Below, in pieces: positions 1-10,150 of a stretch of 64,000 nt of DNA. The position numbers and the translations under genes are program-made. The DNA comes from Streptomyces sp. NBC_00670 (GTDB taxonomy: Bacteria > Actinomycetota > Actinomycetes > Streptomycetales > Streptomycetaceae), in assembly GCF_036226765.1 (NCBI RefSeq), contig NZ_CP109017.1, positions 868,001-932,000 of the forward strand, given 5' to 3'. Every line of letters starts with the position of its first letter. The first letter of the stretch is position 1. The notes below the pieces were generated by a model. The model worked only from the letters and a program-made list of their open reading frames with translations. It searched no databases and was not told the DNA's origin.

Positions 1-1531
<1,531 letters not shown>

Positions 1532-1544
1532 CCTTCCTCACGCC

Positions 1545-2330
1545 TCACCCCCGGCGGCCGATCACCACCGTCGTCCCGAACTCCTCCCACTCCGCGAGCC
1601 GGGTGTCGAGCCCGGCACCGGCGAAGGCGGCCGCGGCCGCCGCGGCCTGCCGCTCGCTGGTCTCGACGAACAGTCCGCCGCCGGGGGCCAGCCAGTGGGG
1701 CGCCTCCGCGGCGACCCGGCGCAGCAGGTCGAGACCGTCGGCGCCGCCGTCCAGCGCGACCAGCGGTTCGTGCTCGCGCGCCTCGGCCGGCAGCAGGCGG
1801 ACCTCGTCGCTGGGCACGTACGGCACGTTGGCGGTGAGCACGTCGATCCGTCCGCGCAAGCCGTCCGGCAGGGCCGCGTAGAGATCGCCCTCGTGGACGT
1901 GGCCGCCGTACGGGGCGATGTTGCGGCGGGCGCAGCGCACCGCCGCCCGCTCTATGTCGGCGGCGTGCAGTTCCGGTGCGTCCAGCGACGCGGCGAGGGC
2001 GGCGCCGACCGCGCCCGAGCCGCAGCAGAGGTCCACGACGAGACGTGCGCCGGGGGCGTGCGCGAGGGCCTGGTCGACGAGGAACTCGGTACGGCGGCGG
2101 GGGACGAAGACGCCGGGTTCGACGGTGATCCGCAGACCGTGGAACCCGGCCCAGCCGACGACGAGTTCCAGTGGCTCGCCGGCGACCCGGCGGTCGACCA
2201 TGGCGGTGACCTCGGCGGGTGTACGGGCCGCGGCGAGGATCAACTCCGCCTCGTCCTCGGCGAAGACGCAGCCGGCGGCGCGCAGGGTGGTGACGACGGA
2301 GGCACGTACAGGGGAAGGCATGACAGCCAA
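1545..2330 (-). CDS. Putative protein N5-glutamine methyltransferase (HemK/PrmC-like)
   Basis: A 261-residue class I SAM methyltransferase. Motif I is LVVDLCCGSGAVGAA, and the amino-acceptor motif is NVPYVPSDE, a variant of the NPPY motif that PrmC-type enzymes use to hold the amide nitrogen. An N-terminal helical segment resembles the PrmC release-factor-binding domain but is short. The family methylates the Gln of the GGQ motif in release factors. This copy is probably a paralogue of the canonical PrmC, so its target is uncertain. The start could be ATG 2330 or the internal ATG at 2321. Confidence 0.8.
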   Translation of the reverse strand: MAVMPSPVRASVVTTLRAAGCVFAEDEAELILAAARTPAEVTAMVDRRVAGEPLELVVGWAGFHGLRITVEPGVFVPRRRTEFLVDQALAHAPGARLVVDLCCGSGAVGAALAASLDAPELHAADIERAAVRCARRNIAPYGGHVHEGDLYAALPDGLRGRIDVLTANVPYVPSDEVRLLPAEAREHEPLVALDGGADGLDLLRRVAAEAPHWLAPGGGLFVETSERQAAAAAAAFAGAGLDTRLAEWEEFGTTVVIGRRG

Positions 2331-2515
2331 GGGGCCTTTCGGAAGTGAGCCGAAGGCGCTCCCCTTCCCGGCCCGCGGCTAGCAGTGTGCGCCGCGCGGG
2401 GGTGAGAGCACCCGACCTGACACTGCGGTAATGGGTCTCACCTCCTCGTCCGGTTCCGGCGGGGCCGTCCGCGCCGGGACGGTCACCCTAGCAGCCGGGC
2501 CGTGGCCTCCGGGCC

Positions 2516-2560
2516 TGGACCTCCACGGCGGGGGCCGTAGGCTGGTTGTACTGCGCAACC
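2516..2560 (+). promoter_or_regulatory. Promoter and overlapping operator of the marR gene
   Basis: TGGACC (2516-2521) and TAGGCT (2538-2543) are spaced 16 bp apart and fit a HrdB-type promoter, with transcription starting near 2550. The inverted repeat GGTTG-N7-CAACC (2544-2560) sits on the predicted start, as expected for an autorepressor site. Confidence 0.5.
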
Positions 2561-2578
2561 GAAGGGGGTTCCGTTCCG

Positions 2579-3025
2579 TTGAGTGCGGCCGAGCGGTCCG
2601 TCGAGACGATCCACCGTGAGCTGACGGCGTTCGCCCGCCGGGCCAGGGCGTCGGCGGGGCGGATGCATCCGGAGCTGTCCCTGGTGTCGTACACGCTGCT
2701 GGGGCATCTCGAGGACAGCGGGGGGTGCCGGGCGACCGACCTCGCCGCGCACTACGCGCTCGACAAGTCGACGGTGAGCCGGCAGGTCACGGCGCTGGAG
2801 CGGGCCGGGCTGATCGAGCGGCGGCTCGCGGCGGAGGACCACCGGGTGCAGGAGCTCCATCTGACGGAGGCGGGGACGCGCATCCTGGCGCAGGTCACGG
2901 AGCGGCGGCGCGAGGCGTTCCGGGACCGCCTGGCCGACTGGCCCGAGGAGGACCTCGCGCGGTTCGCGGACTACCTGGCCCGCTACAACACGCCGTCCGC
3001 GGCAGGCCCTGACCTTGCCGACTGA
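2579..3025 (+). CDS. MarR family transcriptional regulator
   Basis: 148 residues from a TTG start at 2579. A GAAGGGGG ribosome site lies 10 nt upstream, and the in-frame TTG at 2546 would precede the predicted transcription start. The winged helix is clear: TLLGHLEDSGGCRATDLAAH, then the recognition helix DKSTVSRQVTALERAGLIER and the wing RRLAAEDHRVQELHLTEAG. MarR dimers repress by occupying palindromes and release on binding aromatic ligands or on oxidation. It is divergent from the methyltransferase at 1545-2330. The likely target is itself, and perhaps fadH at 1456. Confidence 0.85.
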   Translation: MSAAERSVETIHRELTAFARRARASAGRMHPELSLVSYTLLGHLEDSGGCRATDLAAHYALDKSTVSRQVTALERAGLIERRLAAEDHRVQELHLTEAGTRILAQVTERRREAFRDRLADWPEEDLARFADYLARYNTPSAAGPDLAD

Positions 3026-3033
3026 CTGCTTCC

Positions 3034-3119
3034 AAGGGGCGCGGGGAACTGCGCGACAAGCCACGACGGACCGGCACCCGACCACGCCCCCTCCCGGGGT
3101 CCGGGGGCGCAGCCCCCGG
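3034..3119. repeat. Dispersed GC-rich intergenic repeat with terminator-like hairpin
   Basis: The 370-bp gap from 3026 to 3395 has no gene. It opens with AAGGGGCGCGGGGAACTGCG followed by CGACAAGCCACGAC (3034-3067), an element that recurs in whole or part near 24211, 51511, 54533 and 63036. A hairpin CCGGGGGC-GCA-GCCCCCGG (3101-3119) follows and could terminate the marR transcript. The rest (3120-3383) is GC-rich, with no coding signal I trust. Confidence 0.6.
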
Positions 3120-3395
3120 GGATGGGACGGGTAGGGGCGGCGTGGGCGAGGAAACCCGGCCCCGGCCCCCGCCCACGGGGTGTGCCACCGGCCTGCCGGG
3201 GCCGGGTGCGGAGGGGCCGACCTCCGCTCTCCCGCCGCCCCACCGCCGGAGGCGCCCCGTTTGGGGTGGCCCCGCGCGGGCACTCCGCAGGTGCGCCGTA
3301 CCTCGGTCGGGGCGGAGAATCGACAGGGGGGCCGAACGCCGTCGCCCCGGCGTGGGACGCCGGCCGGGGCGGACCCGAGCGGCGAGGAGGTCGAG

Positions 3396-3983
3396 ATGCG
3401 AACCCGGGTGCGCGGCTGGCGCTGGCGTCGCAATCCGCTGCGCCGCCGCTCGGACGTCTTCGAGGCATGGGCGGCCCTGATCGTCGCCGTCCTCCTCTTC
3501 GTCGGCGCGCCTCTCGCGGGCGCCGTCACCGGCCTGCGCGCGTACGACGACGCGCGTGCCCAGGCCACCACCCAGCGCGCCGAACGCCACCAGGTCTCCG
3601 CCGTCCTGCTCGAGGACGCGCCCGCCGCCGTCTCCTCCACGGAGGGCGGCAAGCAGCCGCTGTACCGCGTGGCGGTGCGGTGGACCGTCCCCCACTCGGA
3701 CACCACGCGGACCGGCCGCGCCCTGGTCCCGGCCGGCAGCCAACAGGGCGACCGGGCCGAGGTCTGGCTGGACCGCCAGGGGCACGGCGTGGACGCGCCG
3801 ATGACGAACACGATGGTCTGGCAGCACGCGCTGACCACCGGCATCTGGGCCACCGGCGGCGCCGCCACCGTGCTCCTCGTCGGCAGGCTCGCCCTCCGCC
3901 GCGTCGGCGAACGGCACCGCATGGCGGAGTGGGAACGCGAGTGGGAGCGCACGGAACCGGAGTGGCGCAACCGGACCCCGTGA
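3396..3983 (+). CDS. Rv1733c-like membrane protein
   Basis: 195 residues from ATG 3396, with GAGGAGG 5 nt upstream. A basic N-terminus (WRWRRNPLRRRSDVFEAW) leads into a first membrane segment at about residues 28-50. A soluble domain follows, then a second membrane segment near residues 145-168 and an acidic tail. This layout matches the actinobacterial Rv1733c-like membrane family, whose function is unknown. A paralogue with the same N-terminal signature lies at 41910-42515. The upstream GC-rich gap gives no clear promoter. Confidence 0.7.
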   Translation: MRTRVRGWRWRRNPLRRRSDVFEAWAALIVAVLLFVGAPLAGAVTGLRAYDDARAQATTQRAERHQVSAVLLEDAPAAVSSTEGGKQPLYRVAVRWTVPHSDTTRTGRALVPAGSQQGDRAEVWLDRQGHGVDAPMTNTMVWQHALTTGIWATGGAATVLLVGRLALRRVGERHRMAEWEREWERTEPEWRNRTP

Positions 3984-4123
3984 CCGGCCCCCGCCCGCCC
4001 TCCGAGAGCCGGGTGAAAGCCCTTTCCAAACCCCCTTCTGCACGCCCCGCCCGCCACGTACCGTGTGATCACCCGCGTACGGCCACCCGGGCCGGCACCC
4101 GACGTCGCAGAAGGCGGTCCTCG

Positions 4124-5092
4124 ATGGCCCTGTTCGACCTTCCCCTCGACGAGCTCCGCGACTACCGCAGCGCATCCGTCGCACCCGAGGACTTCGACGC
4201 GTTCTGGGCGAAGACGCTGCACGAGGCCCGCGCCCACGACCTGGACGCCCGCTTCGAGCCCGTCGAGACGCACCTGAAGACCGTCCGCGTGCACGACGTC
4301 ACGTTCGCCGGCTTCGGCGGCCACCCGGTCAAGGGCTGGCTGACGGTCCCGGCGTGGGCCAACGGCCCGCTGCCGACCGTCGTCGAGTTCATCGGCTACG
4401 GCGGCGGCCGCGGCCTGCCGCACACGCACCTGCTGTGGGCGTCCGCCGGCTTCGCCCACTTCGTGATGGACACCCGCGGCCAGGGCAGCGGCTGGGGCGG
4501 CGGCGGTGACACCCCGGACCCGGTGGGCTTCGGCCCCGCCTACCCCGGGTTCATGACGCGCGGCATCGAGAACCCGGAGGACTACTACTACCGGCGGCTG
4601 TTCACGGACGCCGTCCGCGCCGTGGAGGCCGCCCGTTCCCACCCCCTCACCGATCCGGCCCGCACCGCCGCCGTCGGCGCCAGCCAGGGCGGCGGGATCA
4701 CGCTCGCGGTGGGCGGCCTCGTGCCCGACCTCGCCGCCGTCGCCCCGGACGTGCCGTTCCTGTGCGACTTCCCGCGCGCGACGACGCTGACGGACCGCGA
4801 CCCGTACCGGGAGATCGGCAACTACCTCAAGACCCGCCGCGGCCGCACCGAGCAGGTGCTGCGCACCCTGTCGTACTTCGACGGCGTGCACTTCGCCGCC
4901 CGCGGCACCGCCCCCGCCCTGTTCTCGGCGGCCCTGGAGGACCAGACCTGCCCGCCGTCCACGGTGTTCGCCGCGTTCAACGCGTGGGCGGGCGAGGACA
5001 AGGCGATCGAGGTGTACGACTTCAACGACCACGAGGGCGGCGGCCCGTACCAGCAGGCGGCCCAGCTGGCCTGGCTCCCGGCCCGGGTCTGA
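4124..5092 (+). CDS. Acetyl-xylan esterase / cephalosporin-C deacetylase family hydrolase
   Basis: 322 residues from ATG 4124. The alpha/beta-hydrolase carries RGQGSGWGGGGDTPD and a GASQGGG nucleophile elbow. The likely triad is Ser187, Asp273 (in LEDQTCPPST) and His303 (in NDHEGGG), the spacing seen in CE7 esterases. No signal peptide is visible, so it is cytoplasmic like other CE7 enzymes, which remove acetyl groups from imported xylo-oligosaccharides and from cephalosporin C. It is a single gene, ending 17 bp from the convergent methyltransferase. Confidence 0.9.
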   Translation: MALFDLPLDELRDYRSASVAPEDFDAFWAKTLHEARAHDLDARFEPVETHLKTVRVHDVTFAGFGGHPVKGWLTVPAWANGPLPTVVEFIGYGGGRGLPHTHLLWASAGFAHFVMDTRGQGSGWGGGGDTPDPVGFGPAYPGFMTRGIENPEDYYYRRLFTDAVRAVEAARSHPLTDPARTAAVGASQGGGITLAVGGLVPDLAAVAPDVPFLCDFPRATTLTDRDPYREIGNYLKTRRGRTEQVLRTLSYFDGVHFAARGTAPALFSAALEDQTCPPSTVFAAFNAWAGEDKAIEVYDFNDHEGGGPYQQAAQLAWLPARV

Positions 5093-5109
5093 GCCCCTGC
5101 CCTCGGACG

Positions 5110-5850
5110 TCAGCCGGCGGCGGCCCGCGTCGCGACGACCAGTCGCCCGCGCGGGCTGCCGTCCGGCCGCCGCCCGAACTCCGGCAGGGCGCGCAGTTCC
5201 GTCGCGAAGCCCGCGCCGTCCAGCGCGCGCAGTACGTCGCCGAGGCGGAACGTCCGGTAGTACATGACGAACGGCGGTCGCCACACCGCGTTGCGCACCC
5301 GCATCGCCGTGTCGAAGCCGAGCAGGGCCCAGTACCAGGGCGAGGCGAGGGGCGGCGGGGCGCCGATCGGGAACGCGAACCGCCCGCCCGGCCGCAGCAC
5401 GGAATAAACCTGGGCGAACAGCGCCGGCAGCTCCCGGGGCAGGAAGTGCCCGAACGCGCCGAAGCTGACGGCCAGGTCGAAGACCGGCCCGAAGGGCAGG
5501 GCCAGGGCGTCCCCGCGCACCCAGTCGACGCGCGGGGGCGGGGCCGCGCCCCCGGCCGACCGCTCCCGTCCCACCGTGAGCATCCCCGCGCTGATGTCGA
5601 CACCGGTGACGCTCGTACCGCACACCGTGCGGAGCACGTTCATCCCCGCGCCGGTGCCGCAGCACAGGTCGAGGCCGCGGTCGAAGGGGCCGAGGTCCGT
5701 GAGGGCGCGGGCGACCGCCTCCAGGACGGTGTCCGAGGTACGGAACGGCGTGTGGTCGAACTTGGGCGCGAGGAGGTCGTAGCCGTGTTCGACGGACGAC
5801 AGCGCCTGGACGGCCAGTTCACGGAGGCCGGGCCCCTGGGGAGAGAACAT
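5110..5850 (-). CDS. Class I SAM-dependent methyltransferase
   Basis: 246 residues from ATG 5850. Motif I is GLDLCCGTGAGMNVL (residues about 60-74), followed by VTGVDISAGML and a post-I segment DLAVSFGAFGHFLPRELP. It resembles UbiE/type-11 small-molecule methyltransferases. The C-terminus (FVMYYRTFRLGDVLRAL) looks like a substrate cap. The substrate is unknown. It is transcribed toward the esterase gene, and its upstream region contains GGTTGCGCATAAG on the coding strand, a weak echo of the marR operator. Confidence 0.8.
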   Translation of the reverse strand: MFSPQGPGLRELAVQALSSVEHGYDLLAPKFDHTPFRTSDTVLEAVARALTDLGPFDRGLDLCCGTGAGMNVLRTVCGTSVTGVDISAGMLTVGRERSAGGAAPPPRVDWVRGDALALPFGPVFDLAVSFGAFGHFLPRELPALFAQVYSVLRPGGRFAFPIGAPPPLASPWYWALLGFDTAMRVRNAVWRPPFVMYYRTFRLGDVLRALDGAGFATELRALPEFGRRPDGSPRGRLVVATRAAAG

Positions 5851-5893
5851 CACCGCACAGCTTATGCGCAACCGTGCGCTGCCTCTTCGACTA

Positions 5894-5932
5894 TGACGGT
5901 GGTGCCCGGAGCAGTTCCGGGCACCACCGTCA
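5894..5932 (-). terminator. Intrinsic terminator of the leftward catabolic operon
   Basis: A 17-bp perfect stem runs from TGACGGTGGTGCCCGGA (5894-5910) through a GCAGT loop to its complement (5916-5932). It lies 28 bp beyond the SDR stop codon and before the methyltransferase promoter. There is no U-tract, which is usual in Streptomyces. Confidence 0.8.
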
Positions 5933-5960
5933 CCGCCGTTCCGCTCGGTTCTCCCCTGCT

Positions 5961-6737
5961 CTACGCCGGTGCGATCATCCCCGCCGACAGGTCGATGTCC
6001 GCCCCGCAGAGGCCGGGCATGGCGAGCATCGCCACCAGTGCCCGGGCCACCTCGTGCTCCTCCACCAGGCGTCCGAGGGCGGCCCGGGAGGCGAAGTCGC
6101 GTTCGGCCTCCTGGACGGTGCGGCCCGTCAGTTCGGCCGTCAACCGGAAGTTGCGGTCCATGCGCGGTCCCCGTACCGGGCCCGGGGAGAGGGAGTTGAC
6201 GGACACGCCGTGCGGTCCGGCCTCGCCGGCCAGGGTCCGGGTCAGTCCGAGCAGGGCCATCTTCGAGGCGGTGTACGGGGTGCGGTGGAGCAGCGGGCGC
6301 TTGCCGCTGACGGAGGCGATGTTGACGATGTCGCCGCGCCCGGCGGCGAGCATCGGCGGCAGGAAGGCGCGGCACATCAGATAGACGCCGCGCACATTGG
6401 CGGCGAACACCGTGTCCCACTCGTCGGGTGCGATGTCGACCAGCGGGCGCACCGGTCCGGCGACGCCCGCGTTGTTGACGAGCAACGACACATCCTCGTC
6501 GGCGAGTTCGGCGGCAAGCGCGTCGACCGAGCGGGGGTCGGACACGTCGCACCTGGCCGTGCGGGCGTGTCCGCCGTCCTTCTCGACGCGGGCCGCCGTG
6601 TCGGCGAGCGCGGCCGTGTCGCGTCCGACGAGGACCAGCCGGGCCCCGGCGTCGGCCAGGGCGCGGGCGAACGCCCGGCCGAGCGGGCCGCCGCCCCCGG
6701 TGACCAGGGCCGTCCGCCCGTCGAGGAGCGCGCTCAC
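5961..6737 (-). CDS. SDR family NAD(P)-dependent oxidoreductase
   Basis: 258 residues. The cofactor motif is TGGGGPLGRAFA, followed by NNAGV. The active site is intact, with NIASVSGK (Ser) and YTASK (Tyr, Lys). The GTG start at 6737 overlaps the stop of the HisD-like gene by 4 bp, so translation is coupled. It is the last gene of the leftward operon. Pairing with a HisD-like dehydrogenase suggests successive oxidation of an alcohol in the same pathway; the substrate is unknown. Confidence 0.85.
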   Translation of the reverse strand: MSALLDGRTALVTGGGGPLGRAFARALADAGARLVLVGRDTAALADTAARVEKDGGHARTARCDVSDPRSVDALAAELADEDVSLLVNNAGVAGPVRPLVDIAPDEWDTVFAANVRGVYLMCRAFLPPMLAAGRGDIVNIASVSGKRPLLHRTPYTASKMALLGLTRTLAGEAGPHGVSVNSLSPGPVRGPRMDRNFRLTAELTGRTVQEAERDFASRAALGRLVEEHEVARALVAMLAMPGLCGADIDLSAGMIAPA

Positions 6738-8035
6738 GCGGTGTTCCAGGGCAGGTCGTCGCCCGCCGCCCGGGCGGCCCGTACGTCGCCGGAGCGGGCG
6801 TGGCCCTCGAACAGTTCGACGCGTGCGGCCCGTCCGCACAGCCGGCCGAGGAGGGCCTGCGAGGCGGTGTCGGTGACCTCCTGGTAGGTGACCGTCTTGA
6901 GGTACTTGCCGATCCACAGCCCGCCGGTGTAGCGGGCGGCGCCCCGGGTGGGCAGGACGTGGTTGGTGCCGATGACCTTGTCGCCGAAGGACACACAGGT
7001 GCCCTCGCCGAGGAAGAGGGCGCCGTACTGGGTCATGCGCTCCAGCGCGAGCCGGGGTTCGGCGGTGAGCACCTCGACGTGTTCGAAGGCGAACTCGTCG
7101 GCGAGCGCGTACATCTCGTCGAGGGAGTCGACGAGGTGCACCTGTCCGTGGTCGCGCCAGGCGGGCCCGGCGAAGTCGCGGGTGGGCATGGTGGGCAGCA
7201 GTCGTTCGACCTCGGTGATCGTCCGCTCGGCGACCTCGCGGGAGGTGGTGATCAGGACGGCCGGGGAGTCGGGGCCGTGTTCGGCCTGGGAGAGCAGGTC
7301 GACCGCGCACACGAACGGGTCGGCGTTCTCGTCGGCCAGGACGAGGATTTCCGTGGGTCCGGCGAACAGGTCGATGCCGATCTCGCCGAACAACTGCCGC
7401 TTGGCCTCGGCGACATAGGCGTTGCCGGGTCCGGCGAGCAGGTCGACCGGGCGCATGGTGTCGGTGCCGACCGCCATGGCCGCGACCGCCTGCACACCGC
7501 CGAGCAGCCAGATCTCGTCGGCGCCCGCGAGGTGCATGGCGGCGACGGTGGCGGCGGGGATCTCGCCACGGATCGGAGGGGTGCAGGCGACGACGCGGGG
7601 GACGCCGGCCACCTTGGCGGTGACGATGGTCATGTGGGCGGAGGCGGTGAGCGGGTAGCGGCCGCCGGGGACGTAGGCGCCCGCGGCCTGCACGGGAAGG
7701 TGTTTCTGCCCCAGCTTCACACCGGGCAGGGTCTCCACCTCGAAGCTGCCCAGGGAGTCCAGTTGCGCCTGGGCGAAGGTGCGCACCTGCTCCTGGACGA
7801 AGCGGATGTCGTCCAGGACCTGTTGCGGGACGGTGGCAACGATCTTCTCGACCTCCTCCTCGGACAGCCGGAAGGAGTCGGGGCTCCAGTTGTCGAACTT
7901 TTCGGAGCAGGCGCGCACGGCCTCGTCGCCGCGTGCGCGGATGTCCGCGATCACACCGGTCACGGTCTCGCGGACCTGGTCGAGGGAGGCGGTGACCTGC
8001 GCCCCCGGGACGGCGTGCTTCAGGATGGTTGCCAC
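6734..8035 (-). CDS. Histidinol dehydrogenase-family protein (not the biosynthetic HisD by context)
   Basis: 433 residues from GTG 8035. The HisD hallmarks are present: AGAYVPGGRYPL, GPGNAYVAEAKR, SQAEHGPDS (Gln/His zinc ligands), FEHVEVLT (catalytic Glu-His), FGDKVIGTNHVLPTRG and EGHARSGD near the C-terminus. The fold oxidizes an alcohol to an acid in two NAD-dependent steps. No other his genes are nearby. It sits between an extradiol dioxygenase and an SDR, so it probably oxidizes a side-chain alcohol, as HpsN does in sulfopropanediol degradation. The exact substrate is unknown. Confidence 0.85.
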   Translation of the reverse strand: MATILKHAVPGAQVTASLDQVRETVTGVIADIRARGDEAVRACSEKFDNWSPDSFRLSEEEVEKIVATVPQQVLDDIRFVQEQVRTFAQAQLDSLGSFEVETLPGVKLGQKHLPVQAAGAYVPGGRYPLTASAHMTIVTAKVAGVPRVVACTPPIRGEIPAATVAAMHLAGADEIWLLGGVQAVAAMAVGTDTMRPVDLLAGPGNAYVAEAKRQLFGEIGIDLFAGPTEILVLADENADPFVCAVDLLSQAEHGPDSPAVLITTSREVAERTITEVERLLPTMPTRDFAGPAWRDHGQVHLVDSLDEMYALADEFAFEHVEVLTAEPRLALERMTQYGALFLGEGTCVSFGDKVIGTNHVLPTRGAARYTGGLWIGKYLKTVTYQEVTDTASQALLGRLCGRAARVELFEGHARSGDVRAARAAGDDLPWNTA

Positions 8036-8067
8036 AACGGCGGCCCTTCTCGGGTGGGTTGGCGGGA

Positions 8068-9003
8068 TCAGACGGGCGGGGCGGTGAACAGCACGTCGGG
8101 GTCGTTGAACTGTTCCTTGGCGACCGATTCGCTCATCGGGTCGGCGGTGCCCCACTGGTCCTGGGTGAGCGGGTCGTCCACGTCGTGCCGGCCGGGGTGC
8201 CACAGGTCCTCTTCGAGGACGGCGAGTTCGGTGGTGTACTCGACGGTGTTGCCGTGCGGGTCGTGGAAGTAGGAGAACGTGTTGTCGCCCGCGAGGTGGC
8301 GGCCGGGCCCCCAGGTGAGCCGGGTGCCGGCGCGCAGCGCGCGTCCGGTGCCGCGCATGTACTCCTCCACCCCGCGCATCTCGAACGAGGCGTGGTGCAG
8401 CGAGACATGGGGGCCGCGGGCGATGGCGAAGGAGTGGTGCAGGGGGCTGCACCGCAGGAAGTACATGAGGTCGCCCATGTGCGCGGAGTACAGGGTGTCG
8501 GTGAGCCGGAAGCCGAGGTGGCGGACGTAGAAGTCGCGCAGTGCCTCGGGGTTCGGTGAGTTGACCACGCAGTGCGAGAGCCGGACGGGGACGGCCTCGC
8601 GCTCCTCGACCCTCCGGTGGGTGCGGGTGGCGACGTCGGCGGAGACCTCGACGACCCGGCCGTCCGGGTCGAAGAAGCGGAGGCCGTAGCCGCCGCCCGG
8701 GGTGTCCAACGGCCTCGGCTCGCCGATCAGTTGGACACCGGCCCGGCCGAGCCGCAGGGCCAGTTCGTCGACGTCCGCGCGGGAGGCGGCGCCGAAGGCG
8801 ACGAGGTCCATGCGTTTGCGGGCGTCGCGGCGGATGCGGACGATGTACTGCTCGGGGCTGCCCTCGGCGGCGAAGAAGGCGAGTCCGTCGTCGTTCGCGG
8901 TCTCGGTCAGGCCCCAGGTGGTGCCGTAGAAGGCGCGCTGCCGTGCGAAGTCGGGAACGGCGAGGTCGACATGGCGCAGATGGGTGATCGGCTGGAAGCT
9001 CAT
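8068..9003 (-). CDS. Two-domain extradiol ring-cleavage dioxygenase (VOC family)
   Basis: 311 residues with two VOC modules. The N-terminal one (HVDLAVPDFARQRAFY) is degenerate. The C-terminal one keeps the metal set His144 (LSHCVVN), His203/204 (SLHHASFEM) and Glu255 (NTVEYTTE), with YFHDPHGN before the Glu. This is the plan of 2,3-dihydroxybiphenyl and catechol 2,3-dioxygenases, which use Fe(II) to open catechols next to the diol. The ATG at 9003 overlaps the upstream FAH stop by 4 bp. A ring-cleaving role is well supported; the catechol substrate is not known. Confidence 0.85.
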   Translation of the reverse strand: MSFQPITHLRHVDLAVPDFARQRAFYGTTWGLTETANDDGLAFFAAEGSPEQYIVRIRRDARKRMDLVAFGAASRADVDELALRLGRAGVQLIGEPRPLDTPGGGYGLRFFDPDGRVVEVSADVATRTHRRVEEREAVPVRLSHCVVNSPNPEALRDFYVRHLGFRLTDTLYSAHMGDLMYFLRCSPLHHSFAIARGPHVSLHHASFEMRGVEEYMRGTGRALRAGTRLTWGPGRHLAGDNTFSYFHDPHGNTVEYTTELAVLEEDLWHPGRHDVDDPLTQDQWGTADPMSESVAKEQFNDPDVLFTAPPV

Positions 9004-9974
9004 GCGTGGCTCCTGACGGTGTTGCGCTGGTGGCCCAGTCCGGTGATCTCCGCCTCCAGCAGGTCTCCCGGCTGCAGGAAGACGCCCCAGTGCGCGCCGT
9101 TGCCGGCCGGGGAGCCGGTGAGCAGCAGGTCGCCGGGGCGCAGGGTGGTGGTCGAGGAGACGTAGGAGAGCAGCCGGGGGATGTCGAAGATCATGTCCTT
9201 GGTGGACTCGTCCTGCCGGACGACTCCGTTGTGGCGCAGGGTGATCCGCAGGTCCCCGGGGTCGCCGGCGAACGCGGCCGGGACAAGAAAGGGGCCGGTG
9301 GGCAGGAAGGTGTCGGCGTTCTTGGCGGTGAACCAGTCGGTGCCGATGGCCTTGAGGTCGGGCCGGTAGAGACGGTCGCGGGTGGTGAGGTCGTTGCAGA
9401 CGGTGTAGGCGGCGACGTGCTCCATGGCCCGCTCGACGGGGATGTCACGTCCCGGTTTCCCGATGACGAGGGCGAGTTCGAGTTCCCAGTCGTGCTGTGC
9501 GCCGAGGGCGGGGAGCACGATGTCGTCGTAGGGGCCGCAGATCGCGCGCGGGGAGCCGAGGAAGACGTAGGGGACACCCTCGCGGGCGCGGACGTCCATC
9601 ATCTCCTCGGCGTCGGCGCGGGCCTCCTCGGGGGTGGCGCCGTGCACGCTCTCCTTCTCGGCGGCGACCAGATCGACCACGTGCTTGCGGTAGTTGGCGC
9701 CGCTCTGCAGGATCTGGCCGGGCTCGATCGGGGCGTGCACACGCAGTGCGGCGAGGTCGTGCCAGGTGCCGTCCCCCGAGCCGGCCATGTCGTGCAGGCG
9801 GGGCAGCAGCGCGTCCCAGTCCTCGACGAGGGCGCGCACGGAGGGCACCAGATCGGACAGGTCGCGCACGCGCCGGCCGGTGACCAGGCCGGGGAAGACG
9901 GCGCCGGACGGTTCCCGGGGGCCGAAGGTGCCGAGCGCGAACGGGCCGGCGTGGGAGGGAAGGGGTTCGGGCAC
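9000..9974 (-). CDS. Fumarylacetoacetate hydrolase family protein (first copy)
   Basis: 324 residues. The GTG at 9974 is preceded by AGGAGAG. The FAH fold shows DWELELALVIGKPGRDI (metal-binding acidic residues), YTVCNDLTTRDR, TDWFTAKNADTFLPTGPFLVP and GDLLLTGSPAGNG. Family members hydrolyse C-C bonds in ring-cleavage products or decarboxylate/isomerize them. As the first gene of the leftward operon, directly before the extradiol dioxygenase, it most likely processes the dioxygenase product. A second FAH gene lies at 15145. Confidence 0.88.
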   Translation of the reverse strand: MPEPLPSHAGPFALGTFGPREPSGAVFPGLVTGRRVRDLSDLVPSVRALVEDWDALLPRLHDMAGSGDGTWHDLAALRVHAPIEPGQILQSGANYRKHVVDLVAAEKESVHGATPEEARADAEEMMDVRAREGVPYVFLGSPRAICGPYDDIVLPALGAQHDWELELALVIGKPGRDIPVERAMEHVAAYTVCNDLTTRDRLYRPDLKAIGTDWFTAKNADTFLPTGPFLVPAAFAGDPGDLRITLRHNGVVRQDESTKDMIFDIPRLLSYVSSTTTLRPGDLLLTGSPAGNGAHWGVFLQPGDLLEAEITGLGHQRNTVRSHA

Positions 9975-10017
9975 GGGCGGCTCTCCTGGTCCGGAAACGG
10001 GCGGGGGTTCGCCTTCG

Positions 10018-10071
10018 ACGCTAGGCAGCGGCGGCGGGCGGCGGAAATGGCCGTTGGCGATGGCTGCCATC
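10018..10071 (-). promoter_or_regulatory. Promoter of the leftward operon with an upstream palindrome
   Basis: Read leftward: palindrome GATGGCAGCCATC (10071-10059), then -35 TTTCCG (10047-10042), an 18-bp spacer and -10 TAGCGT (10023-10018). Transcription should start near 10012, about 38 nt before the GTG. The same three elements at the same spacing precede the SDR gene at 17391, so I infer a shared regulator, most simply the LysR protein encoded at 16311. Confidence 0.65.
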
Positions 10072-10150
10072 AGGCCGCCGCACGGCGCTGAACTGCGGCT
10101 CCATCGCCGTGCGGGATGGATGACGTCCCCCTTGCCGATGCCTCGATCCG

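Noticed and set aside
2546..2578. TTG at 2546 as the marR start
   Set aside because: It lies before the predicted transcription start and has no ribosome site, while TTG 2579 has GAAGGGGG.
2483..5665. A 1060-residue open frame on the - strand
   Set aside because: It runs through the MarR, Rv1733c-like, esterase and methyltransferase genes in the wrong frames; long open frames are common at this GC content.
6734..8035. Calling the HisD-like gene histidine biosynthesis
   Set aside because: No other his genes are near, and the gene is coupled to an SDR and a ring-cleavage dioxygenase.
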